Source: Terebella lapidaria | Taxonomy: Eukaryota > Annelida > Polychaeta > Terebellida > Terebellidae | Direction of reading: 5' to 3' | Assembly: GCA_949152475.1 (NCBI GenBank) | Contig: OX424561.1 | Span: 5,208,001-5,272,000 of the forward strand | DNA: 64,000 nt | Part shown: positions 12,026 through 25,129 of the stretch, in pieces | Numbering within the stretch: position 1 is the stretch's first letter | Layout: each line of letters begins with the position of its first letter | Made by a program: the position numbers and the translations under genes | The notes under the pieces: generated by a model | Seen by the model: only the letters and a program-made list of their open reading frames with translations | Database searches by the model: none | Told to the model about the DNA's origin: nothing

Positions 12026-14641
12026 TACACACCTCCGCGACGCCGTGATTTGTGACTGTACAATAGTAGTACTCCCTGGTACCTAAGTGTGAGATCGATA
12101 CTGATATTTGCTTTCAAACCGTGATTTGAATGGATTATGTGTCATTGTTTAACATATATTAAGCAGGTGTATCGGCATTACTATCACACTGATCACGTAT
12201 CACCTATCACTCCGGTGTATTTCTGGTCTCTAAACTCCCCTCGAGAGCAGGCCACTTGATGTTCAAGTGAGTTCGACAGGGATTTTTTTCTTGATTGCAG
12301 CCGACCCGTGATTAATTACTCGTGTGAATTTTGTCTTGAAGTATTGTGTTTCTGCATCTATTGTAATATCATGCGGCAAAATTATGGACGGTTACCCAAC
12401 ACAAACAAGACTAACATTACATGTACATAATGTCCCTATGTCACACAATGCCATGTCTATGCGTAGGGTGGGTGTATGTTCACGGTATGCATCATCAAGT
12501 AATTCAAGTTGATGAATTTCGTAACGTTTTTTTTTTCAATATAATTAAAATAATAATTATTATTTTGTAAAACACAAATATTATTCTCTCATTATAGAAA
12601 AAGGCCTACATTTAATATGTCGGGTGATAAAATGTACATTTTTCATCAATAGAAAAGAATATGTATGCAAGAAAATGGACATGCTCGTTTCATCAATTAG
12701 TGTATTATCTTGGGTGTTGTTATTTTCTAGTTTTTGCAAAATCAATCGCGCTGTAGGAAGCATTGAAGTTCTACTCATTGAGGATGGTGTCGGTGTATTA
12801 TCAGAGCCAGAAGTGGCGCGATCAATTTGCCAAAGTGGACCATTATATCAACGCTAGATCCAATTATAACTTTAATTATAACACTCGGTGACAGACACGT
12901 GCGGATGTGTGCAAACCGTTATGTAAGAGCACTGTGAGCAGTAACAGTACACATATCTCAAGATTTAATTTCTAAATGGTATGTTTTAGTTCTGTGTCAA
13001 CAACGACATTTAGAGCTTTGTCTAACAGTATAGCTTTTTACTGGCAGCAGTGAAGAAGGAACACTCGATAGAAGTAATTAATGCAGCAGTATGCGAGGCA
13101 GAGAGTTTTCCCATCCAATAGAAATTATCTACACAGCGTTAAAATGCCTGAATACCCGACATACATATTATATATTCGATATCTTCTCATTATCCAGTAC
13201 ATGGACTCACGAGTGACGACCTGCTGTTCGATAGCTACACTGCATGGGTGCGATTGACTCAGCAAATTATCAGCAGAATCTAAAGATATTGCAACAACAA
13301 ATGTCTGATAGACAATGTCTACGGCCCTATGTGATGAGCTGTGTGCCAGTGTCTTAACATGAGCCAGTTTATCAGTATTTGAAATATAAGTTGTCTCTGT
13401 CTGACGATAATTTCTGTATCGTCAGAGAGAGCAGCGAGATAAGTTGGAAAGTGGAACATACAAAGAAGTTACTTTTTCATTGAAAATCATCAAGAACAGA
13501 CCTAGTTTGTGTCGATCGATAATTGCAGATATCAGATCCGTATCAGGGACATTCGTTAATCCCGAAACGTTAACAAGTACTAACAATTAACCGTAGAAAG
13601 GATTTCATTGGCGAATTTAGCGAGTATAATTAACCAGTCTCAAGAACAGACAGCCTGCTACTAGAGTTGTACTGTTATGTGATACCCACACTAATGGGCG
13701 GTAAACAGCAATCGTAAACAGGAAACAAATTTGAAAATGATTCGAACCACCATACATGAAGTTCACTTTATCATTCCATAACCATATTAACCCATTGTAT
13801 TTATGGTACACATACACGTAGTACATGTTATGTTATTCGGTGACATTATACAGATATCACCTTAAAAAATGTTAGTGTTGATAGTGTTACGTAAGAGTTT
13901 TGAAGTGAGGACTAGGTTCGAGTCACCGAAAGTATCAGGTCACAGAAAAATATGAAGTTTTTGGTTCTCGACTGGATTCTTGTTTAATTACACAAAAAGT
14001 TTTTGTTACAAAATAAACGAAGAACATATTCATGCCACTACGTTTTCCATCAACATCCTAATTTTGACCTAAATATGTATTCACAAAATAAGTCACCACA
14101 TAATTATTCCAAAGAGTTTGGTGATGAACGAAATCTACGCTGGTTCAATGGTAGACTGATGACACGGACAGCCAGGCTGTGCCAGGCTCCTGTATTCCAT
14201 AAAGTAGGCTGCTCTAGTTAACCCTTATCCAGAATGTACGGTCCGAATCCATTAACATTAGGTCTTGAAAACCTGGTTAATTATCCAATGTGTTACTGCA
14301 TGTCGATATCCCATTCAACGGTATTGGTATTCCACGTACCTGCTTCTGAAAACTGTTTTTGGACCCATAATCCAACAATAATGTCCAATATACATACTCT
14401 CTATACATACATAGCAAACGCCATGATGGACAATATATTCATGGCTTTGGCTTGCGCCTGTGAGCTATGTTCCGGCGAATTCACCATGTGAATACTTGCT
14501 TGGCGGAACCAAAACCACTTCCAAATCCCAGGTTTCCACCACTGTGGAGGGCGTAATAAAAACCCTCAATAAATAACTGTGTGTCATCCATCCAAGCAGA
14601 CTACACCTCATTTCGGAAAGCTACTGAGTCCCCGTGAACCA

Positions 14642-15661
14642 CTACACTGGCTGTTGTCTGAGTGAGGCTGGGGTCGAGGACTTGGAGGTCTTAAGGCACG
14701 ACTTGAGCGGCGCTGGTGGCAGAGGAACGGGCTTTAGGATCTGTATGTCCTCCTCCTCCTCATCCTCCTCCCCGCTCTCCTCCTCGCTTTCGTCAGGACG
14801 CCGAGCGGGCGGCGGAGAACACCTGCCGTGGGACAGCATGACGGCGATGGTCTGGAAGTCCTGGGCGTCGACAAGGTCTATGGGCCGCTCACGGTCCCCA
14901 GTCAGAGCTGACTTGTCGGCCCCGTGTTGGAGCAAGATCCTACAAGATGGAAGAGGGGATGGTTAGCGAGTATAGTATCATCAGGGTGTATCTGGCTATC
15001 ACACATAGCCTACAGATAGTGAACACCGAAATTAGATGTCTCAAACATATATTCAGGAATTCACAAAATGGACAACATACATGTAGAACAAATCAGCTAC
15101 GTCCTCAACTCAACATTTCCGTGAAGCAATTCTGTATCGTACCTGACGATATCCGTGTGCCCCTCGGAGCAGGCGGCATGTAGAGGTGTCCACGTGTCCT
15201 CATCTGCTTTGTTGACGTCTGACCCGTGACGTAACAAAAGACGGACGGCCGCCATGTTGTCGTCCAACACCGCTTGGTGGAGGGGCGTCATACCTGGGAG
15301 TGGATATGTTTCTCTCCAGAACCAGTTCAATTTATGACATCAAATTATTAAATGTGTGTGAATACCAAACTAGTAGATTTTAAGTTTTTTTGTCCTTCAC
15401 TCTTCGGCTGTTAAGGTAGTGTTTAGGTTCACTATCAAAACTGCAGTACTTGTAATTATAACGTATACACGTTGACTGTGTACCTGAGTGACCAATACTG
15501 TTGATGTCTATCGTGACACTCGCTCTCCGCAGCATGTTGTACGTGGCTTCCATGTCATTCTCCTTGATGTTATCCAGGAAGACCAGCTCGTCCGGGAAGC
15601 GAACATGTGGCCGGGCTTTGCCAGGGTTCTCCTTGCCAAACAAACTCGCACGTCGGCTCAT
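14642..15661 (-). CDS. PPP1R27: PPP1R27-like ankyrin protein, copy B
   Basis: Three exons have exactly the same lengths as copy A: 15484-15661, 15143-15293 and 14642-14939, for a predicted 208 residues. The splice sites are the same and there is no frameshift or stop. In the parts compared it differs from copy A at only a few residues (for example Arg for Cys at residue 4, Val for Ile and Ser for Ala in the exon 2 ankyrin repeat, Glu for Asp in the acidic tail). The RVxF-type HVRF motif and ankyrin repeats are intact. Coding conservation amid heavily diverged flanks suggests that both copies are under selection or were recently homogenised. Predicted role: PP1 regulator, by family. Confidence 0.85.
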
Positions 15662-15749
15662 GGCTGCTCAAACGCTGGACGAGGAATTACAAACACTGCT
15701 TGGTCGGCTCCTCCACAGAATCTATACCTGCGGATAGAGAACGCCTGGG

Positions 15750-15756
15750 TTTTATA
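15750..15756 (-). promoter_or_regulatory. TATA box of PPP1R27-like copy B
   Basis: On the minus strand this reads CATATAAAACCC, about 90 bp upstream of the start codon, in sequence conserved with copy A. Transcription would be expected to start roughly 30 bp downstream, near 15720. Confidence 0.65.
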
Positions 15757-18700
15757 TGGCGCCCAGTCCAGTCATTCAGGTACCAAGTCATAAAGTATCA
15801 GTAAAGTGTGTTTATACTGGTCTGGATTGAGCAATCGACATGTGTGTGTGTGGTACAGAGGTCAGTGTGTTAGTATGGCAACATTATCTTGTGTTCTTGG
15901 GACTCAAGTGCCTGGGTACGTCTGCTTGCTCTCGCTTCTGGGAAACAGATGGATACCTGTGTATCAGTTCAGCATGCGATCGAGGGTGGAGTAAACAGAA
16001 ATACTACTTCTTCCTCTGAAACCGGCAAACTTTGGTTGATAGTGTACCATGGAATTCATAACATTTCTGGAAAAAAACATTATTTACGTGTTTGTAGCCC
16101 AAAGTGTGAGTTTTTTTTCAGCAAAGACCTTTTGCTACTGAGTTCATTGCATAGCAATGATAGCTAGTGCCCTGTCCATACTGTGACGCTAGACGCCCCA
16201 ACAGGAATTAACATAAACCTGTTGAGAACCGTTAAAACATCAAGAAGAATGGTTGATTTATCCTGTCAGACAAGGGGGCTCGAAACAAAGCAAGGTGTGT
16301 TCTGTATCAAACAGAGTAGCTATAGAACTATTCTAAACCCATCTGGAAAGTTAATTGGCAAGATTCTATTCATCATGTTTATTGCAACAAATCCTCGGAT
16401 TCTACGACTTCACTATCATAGAGCAAGTTGACAGACAGAGTAGCAACATTACTATTCTAAACCCATCGGGAAAGTCAATGGGCACAATTCAGTTTGTAGC
16501 GACAAACCCTCGGACTTCCCTAACCTAGAGCAAGTGGACATTGATCTCATCTACACACTTCTATGTCCGTTTGTCGCCACTCGGTGTCAAGACGAGACAG
16601 GAAAAGAACCTACCTTATTCGACCGTGTCCTACTTGTCTCCACCAGTAGACTCCACTTCAAATCCCCTACTATCCTGTCGACAATTCGAGGTCACTGTCC
16701 AATATAGAGAGGTAATCACTGTAATCCTGGAGTTTACATTCCAACCGAGTTTCAGTTTCATTATCAACTGTCCATGTTGACACGGTGGTCCCCACACGCT
16801 GTTATGACCTCCGGGTGACTTTCAGTTCTATCTGGCAGATGCAGTCACATCTGCAACAACCAAGTTACATGTCAAATACACGCGCAGCTAAAGGTCTCGC
16901 TTTCAAATCTGCCAAAAACAGGGATATTTTCATAAACAAAAAATTGTTGTCTGCAAGAAATTTGAGAATAATTAGATGACGTGTGAATTGGTCAGGCATA
17001 ATTTCCATTCATACCTATAAGGCAATGTCTTTCGACCCAATACATGACTCTCGAAATAGAGACGACCATGTAATGAATACGTAAGTAACGTTATGTTTTC
17101 ACGCGATATTTTATTGAAATTGAAACTGATAATGTGCAACTGAGAATTGATATTGACGTTTACGGATTTTGATGTTTAATTATCCAATATGTATTCAATG
17201 ATCACCATATTACCTTCTATTTCATGCATGAGAGTCAGTAAGAACGCCAATAATAGAGCTAGGAATGTGATAACTGTTATTCATTGCCCTCTCACAGCCC
17301 GCCGATCATTACACGATAAAGCCCGGATCCGTTAGCTGTGTTTTATAGAACCAACTACCGTATTGTTCCTGAATTTTGCCCATTTGCGATGCTAATAATA
17401 CTCGAATTAACGTTGGCCATGCCGACATACCCCCCCCCCCCCCTTAGAACCTCCGCACGTCATGTGTTACGTGTATAGTATGGGAGCGGGTCCTAGGACA
17501 GCACCATGACAACCGATACCATGGCAGTGACACTGAGACAACGGAACACATACAGGCAGCAAGTCGTGATATGTCACTGCAAACAATGACGTCACTCTCT
17601 CTACAGGACAGTGTGGATTACCGACTCCAACCAGAAAAAGTGATCAAATTCATTTTGTATCCAAAATATTCTTGCATATTTGATTCTTGCTGAATGTAGC
17701 ACTTTTGTTGATGCCTCTTGAGCTTGAGTGTGATGAAGGCTATTTTCAGACAGATATACTGAAACTCGACGAGCCCTGAGGCACTGAAGCCCCAAAACGC
17801 TGCCAATCTTGCAGTTGGCTGGTCCCCTATCAACACACGATTGAATCCTCACAAAGCCCCGGTTATTGTCATTGCGAGCATCTCCTGTTGTGACATTCAA
17901 TAAAGTGTGCCAGGACAAACAGAAATAAATCCAGTTGTGATTACCGAGTCCAGGCAGGAGACTTTCTCTGTGCCAGTCAGACAATCGAGGTGTTGTCCCA
18001 GTCGGACTACTTGCAGACAGATAGACGCACAGGCGGACTGTTCCAGAGCGGTGGATGGACTAAAGACCTATATACTCGGACGTGTGTAGCCTATGGTCCA
18101 GTCTAATTCCCTTCAAAAGCCATCGGCAGCAGCTCCCGGTCACTCAAACATAACTTTCTGTCCGCTACTTTTCCAAAAGGACGTTGGTCCTATAAGGACA
18201 CTCCCCACGACTCTCTGGCCCAAGGACAGCTGGCGGTGTCGTCTCTTGAAGACTGACTGTCTGGCGTCGGACAGCGTGGAGTCTAGCGCGGGGCTGTATA
18301 ACGTCCCTGATTGATCACATTTACATAGTATCGACGTCTGAGCAAATCCTCTCATCGATCAGGCCAGAAGACAGCGGAAACAAACCCTCGTACTGACGGT
18401 TTAATACTACACAATGTCATGTAATTAGAGCACCTGGACATATTGACATTACACGTGTGTGTTTTTGTGTTAGTCATTTGCATGTTGTGCACATTAAGAT
18501 ATTAAACAAATGAAGTCTGAGAAAGTTGTCCTGCACCGGTGCATGTGGAACCTACGTCATTCCCAAAGGTCAAACCGTCATTATCCTATCACTGAGGAGT
18601 TGTCATCTTATAGTTTAGCAGTAAGTAGACTTTCCCAGTTGCTATTTCAGAAAACTGACATTTCCGTAATTGTGATCTCACATTATTATATATTGAAGAT

Positions 18701-19307
18701 TCCGTGTGGATACAGACCTCGGTGTGCTAGTGGGAACGAGAATAGCTCATGTGACGCTGTCTCATTATTCCGATAAATATCATGTAAACACGTACATCCC
18801 ATGACATAATCAACCAATGTTCCAATTGAATCGTGACGAAAATTCAAATATGAAATACTCATAAGCTGGAGTTACATTCGATTAACAACTAGATCTACAT
18901 ACATGTGCCATGTCCTCTCACGGACCGAGGTAGTCAATAACAGCTCGAAGTTCTGTCTGATTCACATCAGCACACTACACGTGTACAGGTTCAACACCGA
19001 TGTGAAATATCGTGTGATAATTGGAAATTTGAATCCCATTGTACAGATTTACGAGCATTCACAGGCAATCACTGATAAAATCAATATCCAATATATCGAT
19101 AGTCGCCCAGCAATGCCATGTGGGTTATTGTGATTGAAGATTTGTCAATCAAGGTGATTTTTTTTGCCTTCACATTTCACAAGACACCTTCATTATTATG
19201 ATTATGGATGTTGATAGTATGTTTAAGTGGTCATTGCCTATTTTTTTTCACATTTTTGCCATGAAGTACCTAACAAATTCCAAATTACACTTAAAACGTA
19301 CTGATAA

Positions 19308-20784
19308 CTAGACGTCAAGGCCTAAAGGCCTTGGAGGCATTTCAGGGTGAAGCATGAAAAAAACAAAATGCTGACTCAGCAAAAACATGATAAGCTCCCA
19401 ATGAGACGTATAAGACATTTGTGCAATAACATGTGTGTGAAAGACATCCCTTATACCCTTAAGACATGTTTGTCTAGGGCGAAGAGTTCGAAAATAACGA
19501 AAACGAAAAATGCCGACTCAGCGAAAAAATTTAAGATCAAGGTCAAAGGTCAAAGGGCGAAGAGTTCGAAAATAACGAAAACGAAAAATGCCGACTCAGC
19601 GAAAAAATTTAAGATCAAGGTCAAAGGTCATCCATAATACCCTTAAGACATGTTTGTCTAGGGCGACGAGTCCAAAAATAACGTCCGTTTCGCTCTACGA
19701 CGCATCGTTTCCGAGATATCGGCGAGAACGAAAAATGCCGACTCAGTGAAAAAATTTAAGGTCAAGGTCAAAGGTCATCCATAATACCCCTAAAACATGT
19801 TTGTCTGGGGCGACGAGTCTGAAAATAACGTCCGTTTCGCTCCACGACGCACCGTTTCCGAGATATCGGCGAAAACGAAAAATGCCGACTCAGCGAAAAA
19901 ATTTAAGGTCAAGGTCAAAGGTCATCCATAATACCCTATATTCATGTTTGTCTAGGGCGACGAGTCCGAAAATAACATCCGTTTCGCTCTACGACGCACC
20001 GTTTCCGAGATATCGACGAAAACGAAAAATGCCGCCTCAGCGAAAAAAATTGAGGTCAAGGTCAAAGGTCATCCATAATACCCTTAAGACATGTTTGTCT
20101 AGGGCGACGAGTCCGAAAATAACGTCCGTTTCGCTCTACGACGCACCGTTTCCGAGATATCGACGAAAACGAGAAATGCCGACTCAGCGAAAAAATTTAA
20201 GGTCAAGGTCAAAGGTCATCCATAATACCCTTTAGACATGTTTGTCTAAGGCGACGAGTCCGAAAATAACGTCCGTTTCGCTCTACGACGCACCGTTTCC
20301 GAGATATCGACGAAAACGAAAAATGCCGAATCAGCGAAAAAATTTAAGGTCAAGGTCAAAGGTCATCCATAATACCTTTAAGAGATATTTGTCTAGGGCG
20401 AAGAGTCCGAAAATAACGTCCGTTTCGCTCTACGACGCACCGTTTCCGAGATATGCATGAGAGCCTCAAGGATGACTCAGCTAAAATTATTTCGAGTCCT
20501 AGGTCAAAGGTCGATTGACGAATCGGCCTCAAAATCAATAGGCTTCTTCCCTGGTGATATATGAACTTCCATGCAAAGTTCCACAGTCATTGCCATAATA
20601 CTTTTTGAGTTATCGTGCGGAAACCAGAAACATTGATTTCATCCTCACGGACCTCACGGACCCCGGAGCCGGCTCAAAAACATTAGGCTTCTTCCAAACA
20701 ACATTTCTTACCAGCAGTGAAAATTTGGCGAAGATACACCGAGGCAAACTGAAGTTTTCGTGCGGAAACCAAAAAGTGAAAAAG

Positions 20785-20815
<31 letters not shown>

Positions 20816-20889
20816 AAAAAAAAAGAAAAGAAAAAAAGAATTTTTTTTTTTTTTGACAAAACCATAAAGGCATTTCTGCTGAAATGCCT
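19308..20889. mobile_element. 1.58-kb nonautonomous element with 147-bp tandem repeats
   Basis: The element is present in unit 2 only. Unit 1 has the uninterrupted site near 11220 (CTGATAATACTGCAAC). The insertion is bounded by TAA at 19305-19307 and 20890-20892, a possible 3-bp target duplication. The left end contains a palindrome (AAGGCCTAAAGGCCTT) and then GGAGGCATTTCAG. The right end is the palindrome AAGGCATTTCTGCTGAAATGCCTT, so the motif AGGCATTTCAG is subterminal and inverted. Inside are tandem repeats and then an A-rich stretch (20775-20840). A TAA target would fit PIF/Harbinger, but I see no transposase. The class is uncertain. Confidence 0.75.
19466..20454 (+). repeat. 147-bp tandem repeat array, about 6-7 copies
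   Basis: Units start with TTGTCTAGGGCGACGAGTCC and contain CGTTTCGCTCTACGACGCAC, TTCCGAGATATCG and AAGGTCAAGGTCAAAGGTCA. Starts fall near 19800, 19947, 20094, 20240 and 20390; the first copies are shorter or degenerate. The period is close to 147 bp, a multiple of three, so one frame stays open through consecutive units and yields an Arg/Lys-rich repetitive peptide. This is probably a by-product of the period and not a gene. Confidence 0.9.
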
Positions 20890-22690
20890 TAATAATGCAA
20901 CTTTGCATGGTTATTTGATCATATATCCGACCAATTATTGATTTGAAATAATATACGCAATATATTCAAATGCCACATGATTTGTTACATGTCATATATT
21001 CGTGGCACGCATTACTCATAGATGCAGGTATTTGTCTAACCGCCATACAGAATTCAAAACTGGTTTTAAAGCAGTATCGATAAATACACAACATTTATCC
21101 ACTGACCTTTCTCGTATTGAAGTAATTGCTACACACCTTCGCGACGTCCTGATTTGTGACTGTACAATAGTAGTACTCCCTAGTACCTACGTGTGAGATC
21201 GATACTGATATTTGCTTTCAAACCGTGATTTGAATCGATTATGTGTCATTGTTTAACATATATTAAGCAGGTGTATCGGCATTACTATCACACTGATCAC
21301 GTATCACCTATCACTCCGGTGTATTTCTGGTCTCTAAACTCCCCTCGAGAGCAGGCCACTTGATGTTCAAGTTGACTCGACAGGGACTTTTTTCTTGATC
21401 GCAGCCGACCCGTGATTAATTACTCGTGTGAATTTTGTCTTGAACATGTTTCTACATTTATTGTAATATCATACGGCAAAATTATGGACGGTTACCCAAC
21501 ACAAACAAGACTAACATTACATGTACATAATGTCCCTATGTCACACAATGCCATGTCTATGCGTAGGGCGGGTGTATGTTCACGCTATGCGTCAAGTTGA
21601 TAAATTTCGTAACGGTTTTTTTTTTCAATATAATTAAAATATTAATTATTATTTTGTAAAAACACAAATATTATTCTCTTATTATAGAAAAAGGCATGTA
21701 CATTTAATATGTCGGGTGATAAAATGTACATTTCACTTTCTTTTTACCAATAGAAAAGAATATACATGCATGAAAACCGGGCGTGCTCGTTCCATTAAAC
21801 AGCGTATTATTTACCGCATTATCTTCTAGTTCTTGCAAAATCAATCACGCTATAGAAAGTTCTCGTCATTAGATTTTGAAAAAAAAAAACCCCCTCATCA
21901 ATAATGTCTGGTGTCGGTGTATTATCGGAACCAGAAGTGCATGGCGCGATCAATGTGCCAAAGTGGACCATTATATCAACGCTAGATCCAATTATAACTT
22001 TAATTATAGATGACACACTTGATGACGAACACATACAGATGTGTGCAAATCGTTATGTAAAAGTTCTGTGACCAGTAACAGTACACAGATCTCAGTACAC
22101 TGAGTGATGACATCGGAATGTTGGCAGGGAATATATAGATGGATGAATGGGTGGAGCCTGAAGCCTACACTGTAGGTACAGAGGAAAAATCCTTGCTCCA
22201 TCCAGGGTCAGTTTTCAACGTAATCTAGACACTCACACGTGAAGCCGAACCAAACCCTAAAATATACAGTCATCTATCACATGAGCTTGACTATAATTTT
22301 GAGAAATTCAAAGAATAAATAATTCTATGAACAAATTCTAATGATTCATTGTATTGGGGGAAAAGTAAGAAAAATATATGAAATTTGAAGATTTCCATTC
22401 TAAGTGGAAACTAGCACTGTCTAACAGTTTTGTGAACGTTTTTTACTGGCAGTAATGAAGAAGGAAAGTTCAATAAGAAATAGAAGCTGCAATGCATTGT
22501 GCTACAAGTAGGCAGAAAGCTTTCCAGTCCAAAAGAATATCACCCTGCACTCCCGAAACAATTCGATATTTCCTCATCATCCAGCACAATGACTCGTGAC
22601 GGACGACCTGGTGTTCGCCAGCTGTCTCTGATGATATTGCAGAGTCTGATACTGAGGGCCAATATCTATTAATAAAGATTAGATCGGCTG

Positions 22691-25129
22691 ATCGGTGACT
22701 CTGGGACACAGAACTGGCTCTCGATGTTCGCTACAAATTCCAACACTATAAACTGTATAATAAGTTGATCCGGATTGTTCAGTTAGGTACGTGTAATCAC
22801 ACCAACTGGCAATGGTCGTGTGCTGTGGAGGGGGGGGGGGGGGGGAGGCGATAAGAACACCTTGTGCGTTGATAAGCACCGGTAATTAATTAATTCAACA
22901 CGTGCGCGGTGACAATAAGTCGATACAATCTTCATAAACATACCGATGCGTCAATATATATGACACATAGATCTAGATATCTATGCAGCATCACGCAACT
23001 GTACCCGGACATCAATATTCGTGTTAATGGATCCTCTCTCTGATGTAAAAGCACAAATAGATACCGATGTCAAGATAAAACTGCAATACCTCGGACTAAT
23101 GATGTATGAAACATGTCCAAACATGTCGTAATTTTTACATGGCCAATGACACCCACAGATGTCACTTGTCAATAATTGAAATACTATCGACATTCACTAT
23201 TGGATCATATACAATAATAGTAGTAATTCGCATCGCTCTACGCTCTGCAACTGATACAAAATGGTTATTTTCATGAAATGATGAAATAGTATAGACGTGT
23301 ATCGGGAAAAATATAGTGTTGCATGTCATTGTGGGTCCTTGTTCACGGCCATGTAGAAGGAATTGATATTGTCATGTATTTGTTTGATTTTCGCCAGTCC
23401 ACACGATCCAACAAAATCTTATGACAATTATCAACCATAGATATATCGATTTGATATGATCTCGACACGTCACAAGCGGAACCATCCCATGTCAGAGCTG
23501 CCCGACTAATGTGAAGAACCGTCCACGTCTCTGTGGGAATGTAGATATAATTCACACGATGCTGTACATACACTCAAATTCTAATCGTCAATCTTCAAGA
23601 TAGAACATTTAAAGACACAACACATATGGACCTTTTTACACATATACCGTATTTTTCAATACCGTGTATCGCTATTCAGGCTCTATATATGAGGCATGCA
23701 TACTCGGTGTTGGCGACCTACCTCTGTGTATGATGACACTGATCTCAGGTCGCTTGCTTCTCGTGTGTTCCTGAGATGCTATCCGCTATCACGTGGTCAC
23801 AAAAGTCTCACCTTTCGGCGTCCATCTCTGCATTCACACTCCACACCGTGCAAATCCTCTAAGGCGATGTTCTTGTATTGTTGTATGGTAGGCGTCCCGC
23901 ACAAAGAGCGGCGCAGCACGGCTATGGATAAGAGGAACTGCACAAAGACAGCCAGGCACAAGGTCCCTGGGGCACTGCGCGTGGGTCCGTTACTCCCGGG
24001 GGCTGCCAGGGGCTCGGTGGCGGTATCACAGAAGTGGCGTGGTCGGTCGGGACGTTATCATCAGCCGCAAGGAATGGCTAGAGACGGAGTATCTGCAGCA
24101 AGGGGGAATGCCTGCCCACTACAATCAAGGATGGACCACTTCAGGGGCTCTAGTCTAGTCCGAATCTCTCTCTCTCTCTCTCCCTACTCTCTCGATGATC
24201 GGTGTGTATTGAGTACTCACAGTCAATCAATATAGAGATGTGCCCGTGACCTGGGATCGAGCAGCTTGCTGTAGCATGCACGGGCGGGGATTGATTTTGC
24301 TGCACTGCCCCCATCCCGCTACCACTCCATCCAACCAGCCTCCTGCCTCCCAGCCAAAGTGATGTCCCACACAAAGTAGCCAGATAGACAGGTATCTTCC
24401 ACCCCCTCCAACGTGCATGTTCACCAGCTGTTCAATTATCACTGGCAGTCAATTTATAACGTGGGCTATTTCATTACGCAACACTGGCATGAAATGAGAT
24501 GACCAGTTTTGACCTTTGTACTCCGTCGTAGCACATAATTTTGTCCGTTCACTATTTTATGATCTAGTTCATATCGGGCATATATTTACTCACATCACAT
24601 AACAATATCGCACGAGTTATCAAAATGCACGTAGGCCCCATGTATTTCCGAAATCAAAGATTCTATCGATATTTATTTTTTCAACTTGTGTTGATAATGT
24701 TTAAATTCAACATCCGCAGCTTGTTTTGTGTGAAGGTGCAGGGGAGCATGGTACCAGAAAGTTTCTAAAGGAATGCAACGAATAATTTGTCGGCCTATAC
24801 ATGTATTCAGAAGCGGAACAGTCATTGAAACGTAATGAACCAGTTGGATGGCTGTAAATAAAGTTCTGCTTTGATTAATGAAGTGGTAAATTTCCGTGTT
24901 TATATACTGATCTATATTGTAGATCGAAACCGGACCGTGTTGTACCAGTATATTTGTTATATGACTTGACACTGTTTGAGTGTGAAACATTCAAGAATAG
25001 AGCATCCGCATTGATCTGATAGAAGCAGGGGCGGATCCGGGGTTTAGAGACGGGAGGGGCTGGTTGTTTTTCGCGATTGACCAAGGCAATGCGTTCTGTG
25101 GGTACCTGGGGGTGGGGGCATCTAAAGGC
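22691..25129. other. Spacer between unit 2 and inverted unit 3
   Basis: No confident gene. A (G)n tract lies near 22831. A stretch at about 23700-24420 is noticeably richer in G and C than its surroundings and has long open frames on the plus strand (179 residues at 23696-24235, with an overlapping frame at about 24020-24150). None matches a family I recognise, so I list it as a possible promoter, CpG-rich region or exon of an unidentified gene. Confidence 0.4.

Larger units (their letters stand above)
5931..13840. repeat. Segmental duplication unit 1 (about 7.9 kb)
   Basis: This is a full-length unit. The sequence starting with CAGATATCACC near 5945 recurs near 13850, giving a period of about 7.9 kb. 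The order inside is gene tail, three PPP1R27-like exons (minus strand), gene promoter, about 5 kb of noncoding sequence, then a region shared with unit 0. Apart from the gene I see nothing coding in 7.9-13.8 kb. It includes poly-C near 9343 and poly-G near 10176 tracts and the foldback element at 11458-12025. Confidence 0.85.
13841..22690. repeat. Segmental duplication unit 2 (about 7.3 kb plus a 1.6-kb insertion)
   Basis: This is a second full unit directly after unit 1, in the same orientation. It carries PPP1R27-like copy B and reproduces the order of unit 1. It lacks the foldback element but has the 1,582-bp insertion at 19308-20889. Similarity to unit 1 fades near 22690, around the GGCAGTAATGAAGAAGGA segment that matches 13045. 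Poly-C near 17430 marks the same slippage-prone site as 9343 in unit 1. I see no other coding sequence. Confidence 0.85.

Noticed and set aside
19466..20454. CRISPR-like array
   Set aside because: Repeats are directly adjacent at 147 bp with no unique spacers, and the genome is eukaryotic.
19801..20460. Arg/Lys-rich repetitive protein
   Set aside because: The open frame follows from a repeat period divisible by three. There is no start context, and the stops vary by unit.
20605..20908. Lys-rich or Phe-rich frames on both strands
   Set aside because: They are produced by the A-rich tail (20775-20852) of the inserted element.
23696..24235. 179-residue plus-strand frame as a gene
   Set aside because: Arg/Pro/Ser-rich composition typical of chance frames in GC-richer DNA, with no domain recognised. 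Kept only as a low-interest observation.
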